From positions 62,001 through 126,000 of the forward strand of contig NYMS01000029.1 in NCBI GenBank assembly GCA_002529455.1: DNA of 64,000 nt, given 5' to 3'. Shown in pieces: positions 16,253 through 24,966 of the stretch. Both the position numbers and the translations under genes were made by a program. Source of the stretch: Glycomyces fuscus. Its GTDB lineage: Bacteria > Actinomycetota > Actinomycetes > Streptosporangiales > Streptosporangiaceae. Numbering within the stretch: the stretch's first letter is position 1; every line of letters begins with the position of its first letter. The notes beneath the pieces were generated by a model. It saw only the letters and a list, made by a program, of their open reading frames with translations. It made no database searches and had not been told where the DNA came from.

Positions 16253-16807
16253 TTGAAACACTCGGACGGACGCCGCCTGAAGGGCGAGCAGCGCCGCCAG
16301 GCCCTGATCGAGGCCACCCTGCGCGTCATCGAACGCGACGGGGTGGCCGGGGTCAGCCACCGCACGGTCTCCCAGGAGGCGGGGGTGCCCACCTCCGCCA
16401 CCACCTACTACTTCACCGGCCTGGGAGACCTGCTGACCGCGGCCCTGACCAGTGTGATGGACGAGGACTCCGAGCGGATGCGCCGCATGTCCTCGGGCGG
16501 CGACCGCCGTCGAGACCTGGCCGAGCTGCTGGCCCGGGTCGCCGCCGACCCGGGCCGCCTGCTGGCCGAGTACGAGCTGTTCCTGCTGGCCGCCCGTCAG
16601 CCCCACCTGCGTGAGGCCACGGACCGCTGGCTGGCCGCGGTCGGGGCGTTCGCGCGGTGCTACACCGACGACCCCGTGCGGGTGCGGATCGTGGCGGGGG
16701 TCATCGACGGCATCCTCCTGCACACCCTGCTGACCGATGCCAAACCCGACGCCGACGAGTTCGCCGCCCTGCTGGAGGACGTCCTGCCGGACCCGCCCCG
16801 GACCTGA
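16253..16807 (+). CDS. TetR-family repressor, TTG start
   Basis: A 184-residue TetR/AcrR-type repressor. The N-terminal three-helix DNA-binding domain contains RQALIEATLRVIERDGVAGV and RTVSQEAGVPTSATTYYFTG, the TetR recognition-helix pattern. The remainder is the helical ligand-binding domain. The TTG at 16253 is preferred because GGAGGAG (16241-16247) lies six bases upstream. The GTG at 16181, overlapping the MFS stop, would add 24 Pro/His-rich residues without a family match. Co-transcription with the MFS exporter suggests it represses that operon through the palindrome at 14876-14891. Confidence 0.85.
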   Translation: MKHSDGRRLKGEQRRQALIEATLRVIERDGVAGVSHRTVSQEAGVPTSATTYYFTGLGDLLTAALTSVMDEDSERMRRMSSGGDRRRDLAELLARVAADPGRLLAEYELFLLAARQPHLREATDRWLAAVGAFARCYTDDPVRVRIVAGVIDGILLHTLLTDAKPDADEFAALLEDVLPDPPRT

Positions 16808-16873
16808 GGCGCGCGACGCGCCACCCCTCCGCCTCCCATGACGGCCCGGACCCCCGGCCCGGGACCGTGCCAC

Positions 16874-16895
16874 CGCACCCGCCGCGGCGGGTGCG
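16874..16895. terminator. Perfect 22-bp palindrome after tetR
   Basis: CGCACCCGCCG and CGGCGGGTGCG abut to make a perfect 11-0-11 palindrome 67 bp after the TetR stop. It could fold into a stem or serve as a protein site. It is adjacent to a second, stronger hairpin (16940-16978). Confidence 0.4.
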
Positions 16896-16939
16896 TACAC
16901 GTCGGCGGGAGAGCGGCGGCGGGGAGCGCGTCCGACGGT

Positions 16940-16978
16940 CCTCCCGGGGCGCCCACCGGGACCGGGCGCCCCGGGAGG
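16940..16978. terminator. Bidirectional terminator between convergent tetR and MFS genes
   Basis: CCTCCCGGGGCGCCC (16940-16954) and GGGCGCCCCGGGAGG (16964-16978) pair perfectly over 15 bp with a nine-base loop, directly before the 3' end of the opposing MFS gene. Confidence 0.75.
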
Positions 16979-16985
16979 GAAGGGT

Positions 16986-18194
16986 TCAGGCCGTCCGCGC
17001 GGGCGCCCGGCCCACGAGGGCCGTGGCGAGCGCGCCCAGGGTCAGGGCGGCGGCCAGCCACAGGAGCGCGGTCCCGCCGGCGCCGTCCAGGACCAGGCCG
17101 CCCACCAGCGTGCCGAGCGCGATGCTGCCGTTGAACACGCCGACGAACAGCGACGAGACGGCTTCGCGCTCCTCGGGGGCCGCGCGCATCATCCAGCTCT
17201 GGGCGCTGACGGACACCCCGCCGTAGGCCAGCCCCCACACGACCATGAGGACACCGGCGCCCAGGACCGTGACGCCGATCCAGGGGAGGAGGAGCACCGA
17301 TCCCCCCAGGGCCGCGCTGAGCACCACGAGGGTGGCGCGCGGAGCCCGGACGGCGCGCGGGCCCGAGGCGAAGTTGCCGACGACACCGGCCACGCCGTAG
17401 ACCAGCAGCATCGTGCCGATGAGCCCCGCGCCGACGCCCGCCGTCGCCTCCAGGACGGGCCGGACGTAGGTGTAGGCGGCGAAGTGGCCGGTCACCAGGA
17501 GCACCGCCAGGAGCAGGCCGGTGGCCACCCGGGGGTTGCGCAGCAGACCGGTCACACCGCTCCGGCGGGCCGCCCGCTCGGAGGGCAGCCCGGGCAGCAG
17601 CACGGCCATGGCGACCGCGACGAGCAGGGCCAGCGCCGCGAACGCCGCGAAGGCGGCGCGCCAGTCGGCCAGGGCCCCGACGTAGGCACCCACGGGAACG
17701 CCGAGCACCGAGGCGACGGCGATCCCGCTGAAGACGGCGGAGGTCGCCGAACCCACCGACCGCTCGGGCACCAGCCGGGGAGCGAGCCCCGCCGCCAGCG
17801 CCCAGACCCCGGCCATGCCCAGGCCGACGAGCACACGGGCCGTGACCATGACCGCGAAGTTCGGCGCCCAGGCCGACAACAGGTTGGCGGCGGCCAGCAG
17901 GACCATGAGCCCCACGAGGACGACCCTGCGGTCGGCGCGGCCGGTGAGGGCGGGGACGAACGGCGCCGTGGCCGCCGCCACCAGGCCGGTGACGGTCAGG
18001 GTCAGGCCGGCGGTGCCCTCCGTGACGCCGAGGGAGGCGCCCATGGGGGTCAGCAACCCGACGGGCAGCATCTCGGTCGTGACGACGGTGAAGGTGCCGA
18101 GGGCCACCGCGACGACGGCGGACCACCCCCGGACGGGGGAGGGCACGGGCGGCGGGGCCTGGGACGGCGAGGTCGTGGACATGCCCCGAGTCAA
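16986..18194 (-). CDS. MFS transporter (DHA1 / AraJ-like efflux)
   Basis: A 402-residue, 12-helix major facilitator of the DHA1 drug-proton antiporter type. The signature is TGLVAAATAPFVPALTGRAD followed by RRVVLVG in loop 2-3. The family motif C is visible in helix 5 as AVFSGIAVASVLGVPVGAYVG (G-x-x-x-G-P-x-x-G-G equivalent). Two starts are possible: TTG at 18194 with GGGAGG at ideal spacing, or ATG at 18182. The former is listed. It is divergent from a LysR gene 122 bp away that probably regulates it. Arabinose-polymer or drug efflux is usual for the family; the substrate is unknown. Confidence 0.85.
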   Translation of the reverse strand: MTRGMSTTSPSQAPPPVPSPVRGWSAVVAVALGTFTVVTTEMLPVGLLTPMGASLGVTEGTAGLTLTVTGLVAAATAPFVPALTGRADRRVVLVGLMVLLAAANLLSAWAPNFAVMVTARVLVGLGMAGVWALAAGLAPRLVPERSVGSATSAVFSGIAVASVLGVPVGAYVGALADWRAAFAAFAALALLVAVAMAVLLPGLPSERAARRSGVTGLLRNPRVATGLLLAVLLVTGHFAAYTYVRPVLEATAGVGAGLIGTMLLVYGVAGVVGNFASGPRAVRAPRATLVVLSAALGGSVLLLPWIGVTVLGAGVLMVVWGLAYGGVSVSAQSWMMRAAPEEREAVSSLFVGVFNGSIALGTLVGGLVLDGAGGTALLWLAAALTLGALATALVGRAPARTA

Positions 18195-18316
18195 GTGCCC
18201 TCCCGCTCGTCGAACAACGGGGAATCCCTCATACTTCGATCAGCTGGGCTCATCGATCCAGCCGCAGACCCCGGGGCCGGACCGCCTCCGGGCACCGACG
18301 CCGGAAGGGCGGGGCC

Positions 18317-19210
18317 GTGGCCCGCGAGATCGACTTCCACGAGATCGAGTGCTTCCTGGTGCTGGCCGAGGAACTCCACTTCGGCCGTACCGGCGAACGC
18401 CTCCACGTCTCCCAGAGCCGGGTCAGCCAGCTGATCCGCTCGCTGGAGGGCCGGATCGGAGCGCGCCTGGTGGAGCGCACCAGCCGCCGTGTCCGCCTGA
18501 GCGAGTTCGGCGCCGACTTCCTGGAGTCCCTGCGCCCGTCCTACGGTGCGCTGGTCAGCGTGTTCGAGGACGCCCGCTCCCGGGCGCGCTCCACGGTCGA
18601 ACGGGTGCGGATCGGGTTCCAGGGGGCCGTCTACGAGTCGCTGGCGCGGACGCTCACCGTGTTCGAGCGGCGCAACCCGCTGGTCGCGGTCGACCTGGTG
18701 GAGATCCCGCTGGCCGACCCCTTCGGCGCCGTGCGGGAGGGGAGGGTGGACGCGGCCGTGGTCCTGACCCCCGTCGAGGAACCCGACCTGACCCTGGGCC
18801 CGACCTTCTCCCGGCAGCCGCAGACCCTGGCCCTGCCCAGTTCCCACCCGCTCGCCGCGAGGGACGGGATCGACGCGGAGGAGCTGGCCCGCGTGCGGCT
18901 GGTCCAGTTGGCCGGGCGGGCGCCCGCGTACTGGCGCCGCGTCAACTCGCCCAGTGTGACCCCGGGCGGCGCCCGCATCCCCCAGGAGCGCGGGGCGGGC
19001 ACGCTCCAGGAGGGGCTGTCGCTGGTCGCGGCGGGCCGGGGCGCCCTGCTGGTGTGCGGCGCCACCGCCGAGTACAACCGGCGGCCGGACGTGACCTACG
19101 TGCCGGTCAGCGGGTTGGCCGCGTCGGAGCTGGGGCTGGTCTGGCGGACCGCGGCCCGGAGCCCGAGGCTGACGGCCTTCGCCGCCGTGCTGGCCGGGAC
19201 GGTCGCCTGA
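18317..19210 (+). CDS. LysR-family regulator of the adjacent MFS pump
   Basis: A 297-residue LysR regulator. The DNA-binding domain is at residues 1-62 (FHEIECFLVLAEELHFGRTG, then ERLHVSQSRVSQLIRSLEGR), followed by the RLVERTSRRVRLSEFGADFL wing and an effector-binding domain of two alpha/beta lobes (VRIGFQGAVYESLARTLTVF). It is divergent from the DHA1-type exporter, the common LysR-efflux pairing. The gap contains CTGG-N10-CCAG (about 18243-18262), a weak candidate site only. Length is normal. Effector unknown. Confidence 0.9.
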   Translation: MAREIDFHEIECFLVLAEELHFGRTGERLHVSQSRVSQLIRSLEGRIGARLVERTSRRVRLSEFGADFLESLRPSYGALVSVFEDARSRARSTVERVRIGFQGAVYESLARTLTVFERRNPLVAVDLVEIPLADPFGAVREGRVDAAVVLTPVEEPDLTLGPTFSRQPQTLALPSSHPLAARDGIDAEELARVRLVQLAGRAPAYWRRVNSPSVTPGGARIPQERGAGTLQEGLSLVAAGRGALLVCGATAEYNRRPDVTYVPVSGLAASELGLVWRTAARSPRLTAFAAVLAGTVA

Positions 19211-19299
19211 ACCCGGGGAAGGCCGCCCCCGGAGTGCGCCGCCGGTCCGAGGGGACCCGCCGGGGTCCGGGTAGTCTCGGTGCGGAGAGGGAGGGCCAC

Positions 19300-19674
19300 A
19301 TGACAGGACAGGGAAGAACTCCCGGGCCGGACCACCCCATCGGGGTCGAGCCCGAGGGAGCGCGCGTCGTCGCGCGTGTGGGGGACCGGGTCGTCGCCGA
19401 GACCGAGGCCGCGCTGACGCTGCGGGAGGCCTCCTACCCGCCGGTCCGGTACTTTCCGCTCGCCGACGTGGACCCCGGGGCGCTGCGGCCGAGTCCGACC
19501 ACCACCCGCTGCCCCTACAAGGGGACCGCCACCTACCGCACCCTCGTGGTGGGGGAGGGCGAGGAGGTCGTCGACGCGGTGTGGGCGTACGAGGAGCCCT
19601 ATCCGGCGGTCGCGGAGATCGCCGGGTACGTCGCCTTCGATCCCGGCAGGGTCCAGGTCACCGTCGAGCCCTGA
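19300..19674 (+). CDS. DUF427 family protein
   Basis: A 124-residue protein with the hallmarks of DUF427: an N-terminal VARVGDRVVAETEAALTLRE strand block, PPVRYFPLADVDPGALRPSP and CPYKGTATYRTLVVG in the centre, and WAYEEPYPAVAEIAGYVAFD near the end. The family is a small beta-barrel-like fold common in actinobacteria and plants and has no firmly assigned reaction. The ATG at 19300 follows GAGAGGGAGGG. The start is far inside a much longer open frame, the rest of which is an antisense shadow of the LysR gene. It stands alone and ends before the palindromic repeat at 19777. Confidence 0.88.
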   Translation: MTGQGRTPGPDHPIGVEPEGARVVARVGDRVVAETEAALTLREASYPPVRYFPLADVDPGALRPSPTTTRCPYKGTATYRTLVVGEGEEVVDAVWAYEEPYPAVAEIAGYVAFDPGRVQVTVEP

Positions 19675-19725
19675 GCGGGCGTGCGTGCGCCGGGGCCCAC
19701 GGCCCCGTGGTCTCCGGCGCGGCGG

Positions 19726-19843
19726 GCGGACCGGCCGGAGGTGTTGCCGGTGTGGTACGTGGGGCCCTGACCCGCGGTGATCTTGTACTTATAGCGAGGT
19801 TGGAGCGTCCAACCTCGCTATAAGTACAAGATCACGGCGAACA
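19726..19843. repeat. Dispersed palindromic element, copy 1
   Basis: The core at 19777-19835 is a perfect 28-3-28 inverted repeat. Its arms start GTGATCTTGTACTTATAGCG and its centre reads TTGGA-GCG-TCCAA. It is much more AT-rich than its surroundings. About 50 bp to the left (from GCGG/GGCCGGAG) and CACGGCGA to the right are shared with copy 2 at 48615-48730, so the repeat is a whole element of about 115 bp, not just a hairpin. It lies between convergent genes, where it could also terminate transcription. Both strands of the palindrome can encode the tail DLVLIARL in frame, which is a by-product of the symmetry. Confidence 0.85.
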
Positions 19844-19871
19844 GGGCGGGCCGGTGAGTGCCGGGCGCCGA

Positions 19872-20870
19872 CTAGCTGGAGGCGCGCTCGACCAGGTGGG
19901 GCGCGAACAGCAGGCGGCGGTGCCGGTGCCCGGGGTCCTCGACCTCCTCGACCAGCAGACCGGCCGCCGCGCTGCCCAGCGCGTGGCTGTCCACGTGCAC
20001 CGAGGTCAGCGGCACCCCGGCCGTGGCCGCCGACTCGATGTCGTCGAACCCCACCACCGCGATGTCGTCGGGGATGCTCCTCCCCGCCCGGGTGACCGCC
20101 TGCATCACCCCCAGGGCCAGCAGGTCGTTGGCGCAGAACACCGCCGTGGTCGGGCGGGACGAGGCCAGGATCCGCTCGCCCGCGCGCCGCCCCTGGTCCA
20201 GGGTGAACGCGCCCGTCTCCACCACCTCCACGGCCTCCTCCGGGCGGCCGGCCAGGGCCACCGCGCGGCGGCATCCGGACAGGCGGTCCACGGACTGGCG
20301 CATGTGCGCCGGCCCCGTCACACAGGTGATCCGCTCGTGCCCGCGCGCCAGGAGGTGGGTGGCCGCCATCTCGCCGCCCGCCACGTCGTCGACGGCCACC
20401 GAGCACACGTCCGGGAAGTCGGTCGAGTTGTGGAACAGCACCGTGCGCAGCCCCCGCGAGCGCACGCCGTCCACCCACTCCCGGGACAGCTCCGCCGGGG
20501 TGATGAGCACGCCCTGCGCCTGCTGCTGGAGCAGCATCTCCAGGTAGCGCTCCTCCTTCTCGGCGTCCACGTCGGTGTTGCACAGCACGACGGTCCGGCC
20601 CACGGCGTGCAGGCGGTCCTCGGCCCCGCGCGCCACCCCCGTGAGGAAGGGGTTGCGCACGTCGAACAGCACGAGGCCCACCCCGGTGCCGTAGCCGTTG
20701 CTGAGCTGGCGGGCGGCCTGGTTGGGCCGGTATCCCAGCGCGTCGATGGCCCCGCGCACGCGGTCCCGCGTGGCCGGGGCGACGATCTCCGGCCGGTTCA
20801 GGAAGTTGGACACCGTGGCCACGGAGACCCCGGCCTCCCGGGCCACTTGCCTTATGCTGACGGCCTTCAC
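19872..20870 (-). CDS. LacI-family repressor of the rhamnoside utilisation genes
   Basis: A 332-residue LacI/GalR regulator. The N-terminal HTH reads SIRQVAREAGVSVATVSNFL, followed by the hinge helix (NQAARQLSNGYG) and a periplasmic-binding-fold sugar domain with VGLVLFDVRNPF and the late PDDIAVVGFDDIESA. The GTG at 20870 is used. LacI-type dyads with a central CG occur upstream of this gene (20909-20922) and on both sides of the divergent gap at 23598-23967, so it probably represses itself, the GH78 gene and the ABC importer. The inducer is likely rhamnose or a rhamnoside (inference from the target genes). Confidence 0.92.
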   Translation of the reverse strand: MKAVSIRQVAREAGVSVATVSNFLNRPEIVAPATRDRVRGAIDALGYRPNQAARQLSNGYGTGVGLVLFDVRNPFLTGVARGAEDRLHAVGRTVVLCNTDVDAEKEERYLEMLLQQQAQGVLITPAELSREWVDGVRSRGLRTVLFHNSTDFPDVCSVAVDDVAGGEMAATHLLARGHERITCVTGPAHMRQSVDRLSGCRRAVALAGRPEEAVEVVETGAFTLDQGRRAGERILASSRPTTAVFCANDLLALGVMQAVTRAGRSIPDDIAVVGFDDIESAATAGVPLTSVHVDSHALGSAAAGLLVEEVEDPGHRHRRLLFAPHLVERASS

Positions 20871-20908
20871 GCTGTGTGTGCTCCCCGCGTCCCCGCTGGA
20901 GGGGTGAG

Positions 20909-20922
20909 TTGTAACGCTTCAA
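20909..20922 (-). promoter_or_regulatory. LacI operator O1 (autoregulation)
   Basis: TTGTAACGCTTCAA is an imperfect 14-bp dyad with the central CG typical of LacI sites (mirror TTGAAGCGTTACAA), 39 bp before the LacI start. Confidence 0.65.
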
Positions 20923-20945
20923 TCCCGGTTCCCCGATCGTAGTGG

Positions 20946-20973
20946 GGTGCGGCGCGCCGGGACGCGCCGCACC
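20946..20973 (-). terminator. Terminator of the GH78 gene
   Basis: GGTGCGGCGCG (20946-20956) pairs perfectly with CGCGCCGCACC (20963-20973), loop CCGGGA, directly downstream of the minus-strand rhamnosidase. Confidence 0.7.
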
Positions 20974-20990
20974 GGCCCCCGCGGCCCCGC

Positions 20991-23597
20991 TCAGGCGGGC
21001 ATCCAGGGCGCCTCCAGGTCGTGCCGACCGCTGACCACCTCGAACGGTGCGGTCCCGGGCAGGTCCACCACGGCCGTCGTGCCCGGAGGAACGACGGCGG
21101 CCACCCGCAGCCGGTCCCCGTCGCGGCGCCAGTGCACGCTCGCCGTCCCGTAGGGCGTCTCGTGGGAGGCGCCCGCCCGCTCCAGCCCCCCGCCCGGCCG
21201 GGGCGCGACGCGGATCCGCCGGTAGCCGGGGGCCTCGGGAGCCAGGCCCGCCACCGTGCGGTGCAGCCAGTCGGCCACCGCGCCCAGCGCGTAGTGGTTG
21301 AAGGAGGTCATCTCACCGGGGTTGACGCTGCCGTCGGGCAGCATGCTGTCCCAGCGCTCCCACACGGTGGTCGCCCCCATCGTCACCGGGTAGAGCCACG
21401 AGGGCGCCTCGCGCTGCAGCAGCAGCCGGTAGGCGGTGGCGGTGTGGCCGTGGCGCGACAGGGCGTCGCACACCAGGGGGGTGCCGGCGAACCCGGTGGC
21501 GATGCGGTACCCGTCCCCGGCCACGATCTTGGCCAGCCGGTCGGCCGCGTCGGCGCGCTCGGGCCCCCCGGGCAGCAGGTCGAAGCACAGGGCCAGCGCG
21601 TAGGCCGTCTGCGTGTCGCTGGTGAGCCGCCCCCCGCCGTCGGTGTAGGCCGCGCGGAACCCGGCGCGCACGTGCTCGGCCAGGTCCGCGTAGCGCCGCC
21701 GGTCGGCCTCCCTGCCCAGCACCCGCGCGGTCTCGGCCATCGTGCGGGCCGACTCGGCGGCGTAGGCCGTGGCCACCAGCGACGGTTCGGTGCGCGCCAG
21801 GAACGGGTCCTCCGGCGGCGCCGCCGGGTCGAGCCAGTCGCCCAGCTGGCGGTCGCGCCGCCACGTGCCGTCGGCCTCCAGCCGCCGGGCCACCAGGTCC
21901 ATCCACGCCGTCGCGCTGGCGTACTGGTCCTCGAGCACCCGCACGTCGCCGAAGCGCTCGTAGACCCGCCACGGGGTGAGCACCGCGGCGTCGCCCCACA
22001 CCGCCGCGGGCCACGCGGGCGTCCAGGTCGGTGCGTGGATGGTGGGGACAACGAAGGGCACCGTGCCGTCGGGGTACTGCTCGGCGGCCAGGTCCGCCAG
22101 CCACGAGCGCAGCATCCCCGAGCAGTCGTAGAGGAAGGACGCCGTGGGCGCGAACACCTGGATGTCGCCGGTCCAGCCCAGCCGCTCGTCGCGCTGGGGG
22201 CAGTCGGTGGGCACGTCGACGAAGTTGCCGCGCATGCTCCAGCGCACGTTCTCGTGCAGCCGCTCCACGAGCGGGTCCGAGCAGGTGAACTCGCCGGTGG
22301 GGCGCAGGTCGGTGTGCAGCACGCGCGCCACCACCGCGCCGGGTCCCATCTCACCGGGCCAGCCGGTGACCTCCGCGTAGCGGAAGCCGTGGTAGGTGAA
22401 GCGCGGCTCCCACTCCTCGACCCGCCCGGCGCCCGCCAGCACGTAGGCGTCGGTGGCCTCGGCGAAGCGCAGCGGGCGTGTGCACAGCTCCCCGTCCTCC
22501 AGCACCTCGGCGTGGCGCAAGGTCACCTCGGTGCCCTCGGGCCCCGACACGCGCAGGCGCAGGCGCCCCACGAGGTTCTGGCCGAAGTCCAGCAGCAGCC
22601 GGCCCGACGCGGTCCGGGTGACCGACACCGGCTCCAGCTCGGCGGTGGCGCGCACCGGCGGCGCCAGCGGCGCCACCAGCGTGGCGGGGTCGCGCTCCAC
22701 GGGTACCGCGGGCGTCCAGCCGCTGTCGTCGAAGCCCGGCTCGGACCAGCCCGCCCTCTCCAGGCGCGCGTCGTGGCGCTCGCCGTCGTAGAGGCTGGAC
22801 GACAGGGTCGGGGAGGGCGCGCACCGCCAGCCGGGGCCGGTGCCCAGGCGCACGGTGGACCCGTCCTCGCACTCGACCTCCAGCTGGGCCAGCAGCCCGG
22901 TGCGGTCGCCGTAGGTGTCGCGGCGGCCGCCGTGGAAGCCGAGGCGGCCCCGGTACCAGCCGTCCGCCAGGTGCGCGCCGAGCACGTTGTCGCCCTCGCG
23001 CAGCAGCGCGGTCACGTCGTGGGTGCGGTAGCGCAGCCGCGCCGGATAGGTGGTCCAGCCGGGCGCGAGCACCTCGTCGCCCACGCGCGCGCCGTTGACC
23101 TCGGCCTCGAAGACGCCGTGCGCGGTGACGTACAGGCGCGCCGAGCGCGGCGGCGCGGGCAGGGTGAAGCCGCTCCGCAGCAGCACGGGGCGCTCGTCGC
23201 CGCCCAGCCCGTCGGCGGGGCCGACCATCCCCGCCCACCAGTCGGCCGCCTCCAGCAGGCCGGTCTCCAGCTCCAGGGGCGGGCTCCACCCGGAGGGGTC
23301 CTCGGAGCCCTCCCCCCACACGCGCACCCGCACCGACCGGCGCTCGCGAGAGGCCAGGGGCGCGTCCGGCCAGGGCACGAGCACGGACTCCGCGCCGGCC
23401 ACGCGCCCGCTCGTCCGGGTCAGTCCGCCGTCGCGGACCTCGATCTCGTATGCCTCCTGCCGCCAGCCGGCCGGTGCCCGGCGCACCGTCCACGACAGGC
23501 GGGGGGAGGACTCGCCGATGCCCAGCGCCGTGCGGTGGTGCTCGGCTGTGGGCGCGTCGGGCACGGGGCCGACGGGGGTGGCGCGGGGATGGGACAC
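20991..23597 (-). CDS. Alpha-L-rhamnosidase, glycoside hydrolase family 78
   Basis: An 868-residue GH78 enzyme with no signal peptide, so cytoplasmic. Order of parts: an N-terminal beta-sandwich (to about 120), Bac_rhamnosid_N-type domain with VTAHGVFEAEVNGARVGDEV and GWTTYPARLRYRTHDVT (to about 310), a concanavalin-like domain with DFGQNLVGRLRLRVSGPEGT (to about 430), the (alpha/alpha)6 catalytic barrel, and a C-terminal beta domain from about 775. The catalytic acidic motif DCPQRDERLGWTGD is at residues 465-478 and the second acid is the Glu of TTVWERWDS (about 746). It hydrolyses terminal alpha-L-rhamnose from plant glycosides (inverting). It is divergent from the sugar ABC importer with LacI operators between. 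Confidence 0.95.
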   Translation of the reverse strand: MSHPRATPVGPVPDAPTAEHHRTALGIGESSPRLSWTVRRAPAGWRQEAYEIEVRDGGLTRTSGRVAGAESVLVPWPDAPLASRERRSVRVRVWGEGSEDPSGWSPPLELETGLLEAADWWAGMVGPADGLGGDERPVLLRSGFTLPAPPRSARLYVTAHGVFEAEVNGARVGDEVLAPGWTTYPARLRYRTHDVTALLREGDNVLGAHLADGWYRGRLGFHGGRRDTYGDRTGLLAQLEVECEDGSTVRLGTGPGWRCAPSPTLSSSLYDGERHDARLERAGWSEPGFDDSGWTPAVPVERDPATLVAPLAPPVRATAELEPVSVTRTASGRLLLDFGQNLVGRLRLRVSGPEGTEVTLRHAEVLEDGELCTRPLRFAEATDAYVLAGAGRVEEWEPRFTYHGFRYAEVTGWPGEMGPGAVVARVLHTDLRPTGEFTCSDPLVERLHENVRWSMRGNFVDVPTDCPQRDERLGWTGDIQVFAPTASFLYDCSGMLRSWLADLAAEQYPDGTVPFVVPTIHAPTWTPAWPAAVWGDAAVLTPWRVYERFGDVRVLEDQYASATAWMDLVARRLEADGTWRRDRQLGDWLDPAAPPEDPFLARTEPSLVATAYAAESARTMAETARVLGREADRRRYADLAEHVRAGFRAAYTDGGGRLTSDTQTAYALALCFDLLPGGPERADAADRLAKIVAGDGYRIATGFAGTPLVCDALSRHGHTATAYRLLLQREAPSWLYPVTMGATTVWERWDSMLPDGSVNPGEMTSFNHYALGAVADWLHRTVAGLAPEAPGYRRIRVAPRPGGGLERAGASHETPYGTASVHWRRDGDRLRVAAVVPPGTTAVVDLPGTAPFEVVSGRHDLEAPWMPA

Positions 23598-23659
23598 AGA
23601 GGACTCCTGTACGGGAGCGAAGGCAGTGACGGGCCCCTGACACGGACCTGAACGCTCGA

Positions 23660-23721
23660 ATTGAATCGGTTCAATGGGTGGGGCAAGCGTAACCGTAAGA
23701 ACGCGGACATGCTCCCGTCAA
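23660..23721 (-). promoter_or_regulatory. GH78 promoter with LacI operator O2
   Basis: On the minus strand TTGACG (23716-23721) and TACGGT (23692-23697) are 18 bp apart. The perfect dyad ATTGAA-TCGG-TTCAAT (23660-23675) lies just downstream of the expected transcription start. The LacI site would therefore block early elongation. Confidence 0.78.
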
Positions 23722-23876
23722 GTGGCGTGCACTCGCCCGCGCCGACTCGGCCTCGTGTCAAGCCCTCCTTCCGTTCAATGAAAAGGCCAGTTCAGGGCCT
23801 TTGGTTTGGCGAAGTGACGGCCGGGACACCTGTCGCATCGGTTAGGTTGCGAAGAGGTTTCGTTCGCCTGCGGGGG

Positions 23877-23930
23877 TTGACGCATGTCACTTCCTCCGCC
23901 TAGCTTCAGGCCATTCAATGAATCGTTTCA
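23877..23930 (+). promoter_or_regulatory. ABC-operon promoter with LacI operator O3
   Basis: TTGACG (23877-23882) and TAGCTT (23901-23906) are 18 bp apart, the same spacing as the divergent GH78 promoter. TGAATCGTTTCA (23919-23930) overlaps the start of the transcript. TTCAATGAA occurs twice in the gap (23774-23782 and 23914-23922), possibly marking an extra half site. The remainder of 23598-23967 shows no gene. Confidence 0.78.
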
Positions 23931-23967
23931 ACTCTGTTAAACCCAGAGTCGCGCGGGAGACGGACCG

Positions 23968-24966
23968 ATGACCGCCCCTCCCGCGCCCCATGAGGAAGAC
24001 CCGATGGAGACAGCCATGGCCCCGCAGGCCCAGTCGGCCACACCCGCGGGGAGCACGAGCCCGCCCCCACCCGCACCAGCGCGACGCGCCAGGTCCAACC
24101 GGACCACCGTGCCCTGGTGGTTCGTGCTCCCCGCGCTCGCCTTCTTCGCGTTCGCGGTGCTGGTGCCCAGTGCCCGCGGAGCGCTGTACTCCCTCACCGA
24201 CTGGGACGGCCTGGCCCGCTCCTTCGACTTCGTCGGGCTGGAGCAGTACCGCGCCCTGTTCGCCGACCAGAGCGCCCGCGACGCGCTGGTCCACACGCTC
24301 CTGATCGCCTTCGCGGTCACCGTCGTGCAGAACGCCGTGGGCCTGCTCCTCGCGCTCGGCGTCAACAGCCGGATCAAGTCGCGCAACGTCCTGCGCGTGT
24401 TCTTCTTCGCCCCGGCCGTCATCACCCCCGTCGTCACCGCGTACCTGTGGAAGTACCTGTACGCGCCCGAGGGCGCCCTCAACGCCGCCTTCGAGAGCCT
24501 CGGCCTGGGCTTCCTCGCGCAGAACTGGCTGGGGGACAGCGACATCGCCCTGTGGTCGGTCGTCGGCGTCATCGTCTGGCAGTTCTCCGGGTACTCGATG
24601 GTCATCTTCCTGGCCGGGCTCCAGTCCATCCCCCGGGAGGTCTACGAGGCCTCGGACATGGACGGCGCGGGGCCCGTCCGGCGCTTCTGGCACATCGTGC
24701 GGCCCATGCTCGCCCCCGCCTTCACCATCAACCTGATGCTCTCCCTGGTCGGCGGACTCAAGCTGTTCGACCAGGTGTGGGTGATGACCCAGGGCGGCCC
24801 CGGCGGCGCCACCGACACCCTGTCCACCGTCATCTACCGCGAGGCCTTCCAGTTCAACGCCTTCGCCTACAGCACGGCCATGGCCGTGGTACTGACCCTG
24901 TTCGTGATCGTGCTGAGCGGTGTCCAGTACGGCTACCTCGGCCGCCAGGAGGCGAAGAACTCGTGA
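23968..24966 (+). CDS. Sugar ABC transporter permease 1
   Basis: A 332-residue carbohydrate importer permease (CUT1, MalF/UgpA type). A Pro/Ala-rich cytoplasmic N-terminus of about 45 residues precedes six membrane helices. The coupling EAA loop reads EVYEASDMDGAGPVRRFWHI (about residue 230), which docks the ATPase. The start may be the ATG at 23968 or that at 24004, which has GAGGAAG at good spacing. It is followed by the second permease (four-base overlap) and the binding protein. No ATPase gene is present in the operon, so a shared MsiK-type ATPase elsewhere in the genome is expected. Confidence 0.92.
   Translation: MTAPPAPHEEDPMETAMAPQAQSATPAGSTSPPPPAPARRARSNRTTVPWWFVLPALAFFAFAVLVPSARGALYSLTDWDGLARSFDFVGLEQYRALFADQSARDALVHTLLIAFAVTVVQNAVGLLLALGVNSRIKSRNVLRVFFFAPAVITPVVTAYLWKYLYAPEGALNAAFESLGLGFLAQNWLGDSDIALWSVVGVIVWQFSGYSMVIFLAGLQSIPREVYEASDMDGAGPVRRFWHIVRPMLAPAFTINLMLSLVGGLKLFDQVWVMTQGGPGGATDTLSTVIYREAFQFNAFAYSTAMAVVLTLFVIVLSGVQYGYLGRQEAKNS

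Noticed and set aside
18243-18262. CTGG-N10-CCAG as a LysR operator
   Set aside because: Only four bases per arm and the spacer does not fit T-N11-A; too weak to list.
19777-19835. Palindrome as a CRISPR repeat or attachment site
   Set aside because: Only two distant copies, no spacers, and no integrase or tRNA beside either.
20991-23651. Plus-strand 876-codon frame opposite the GH78 gene
   Set aside because: Composition is typical of antisense frames and the GH78 frame carries full catalytic motifs.
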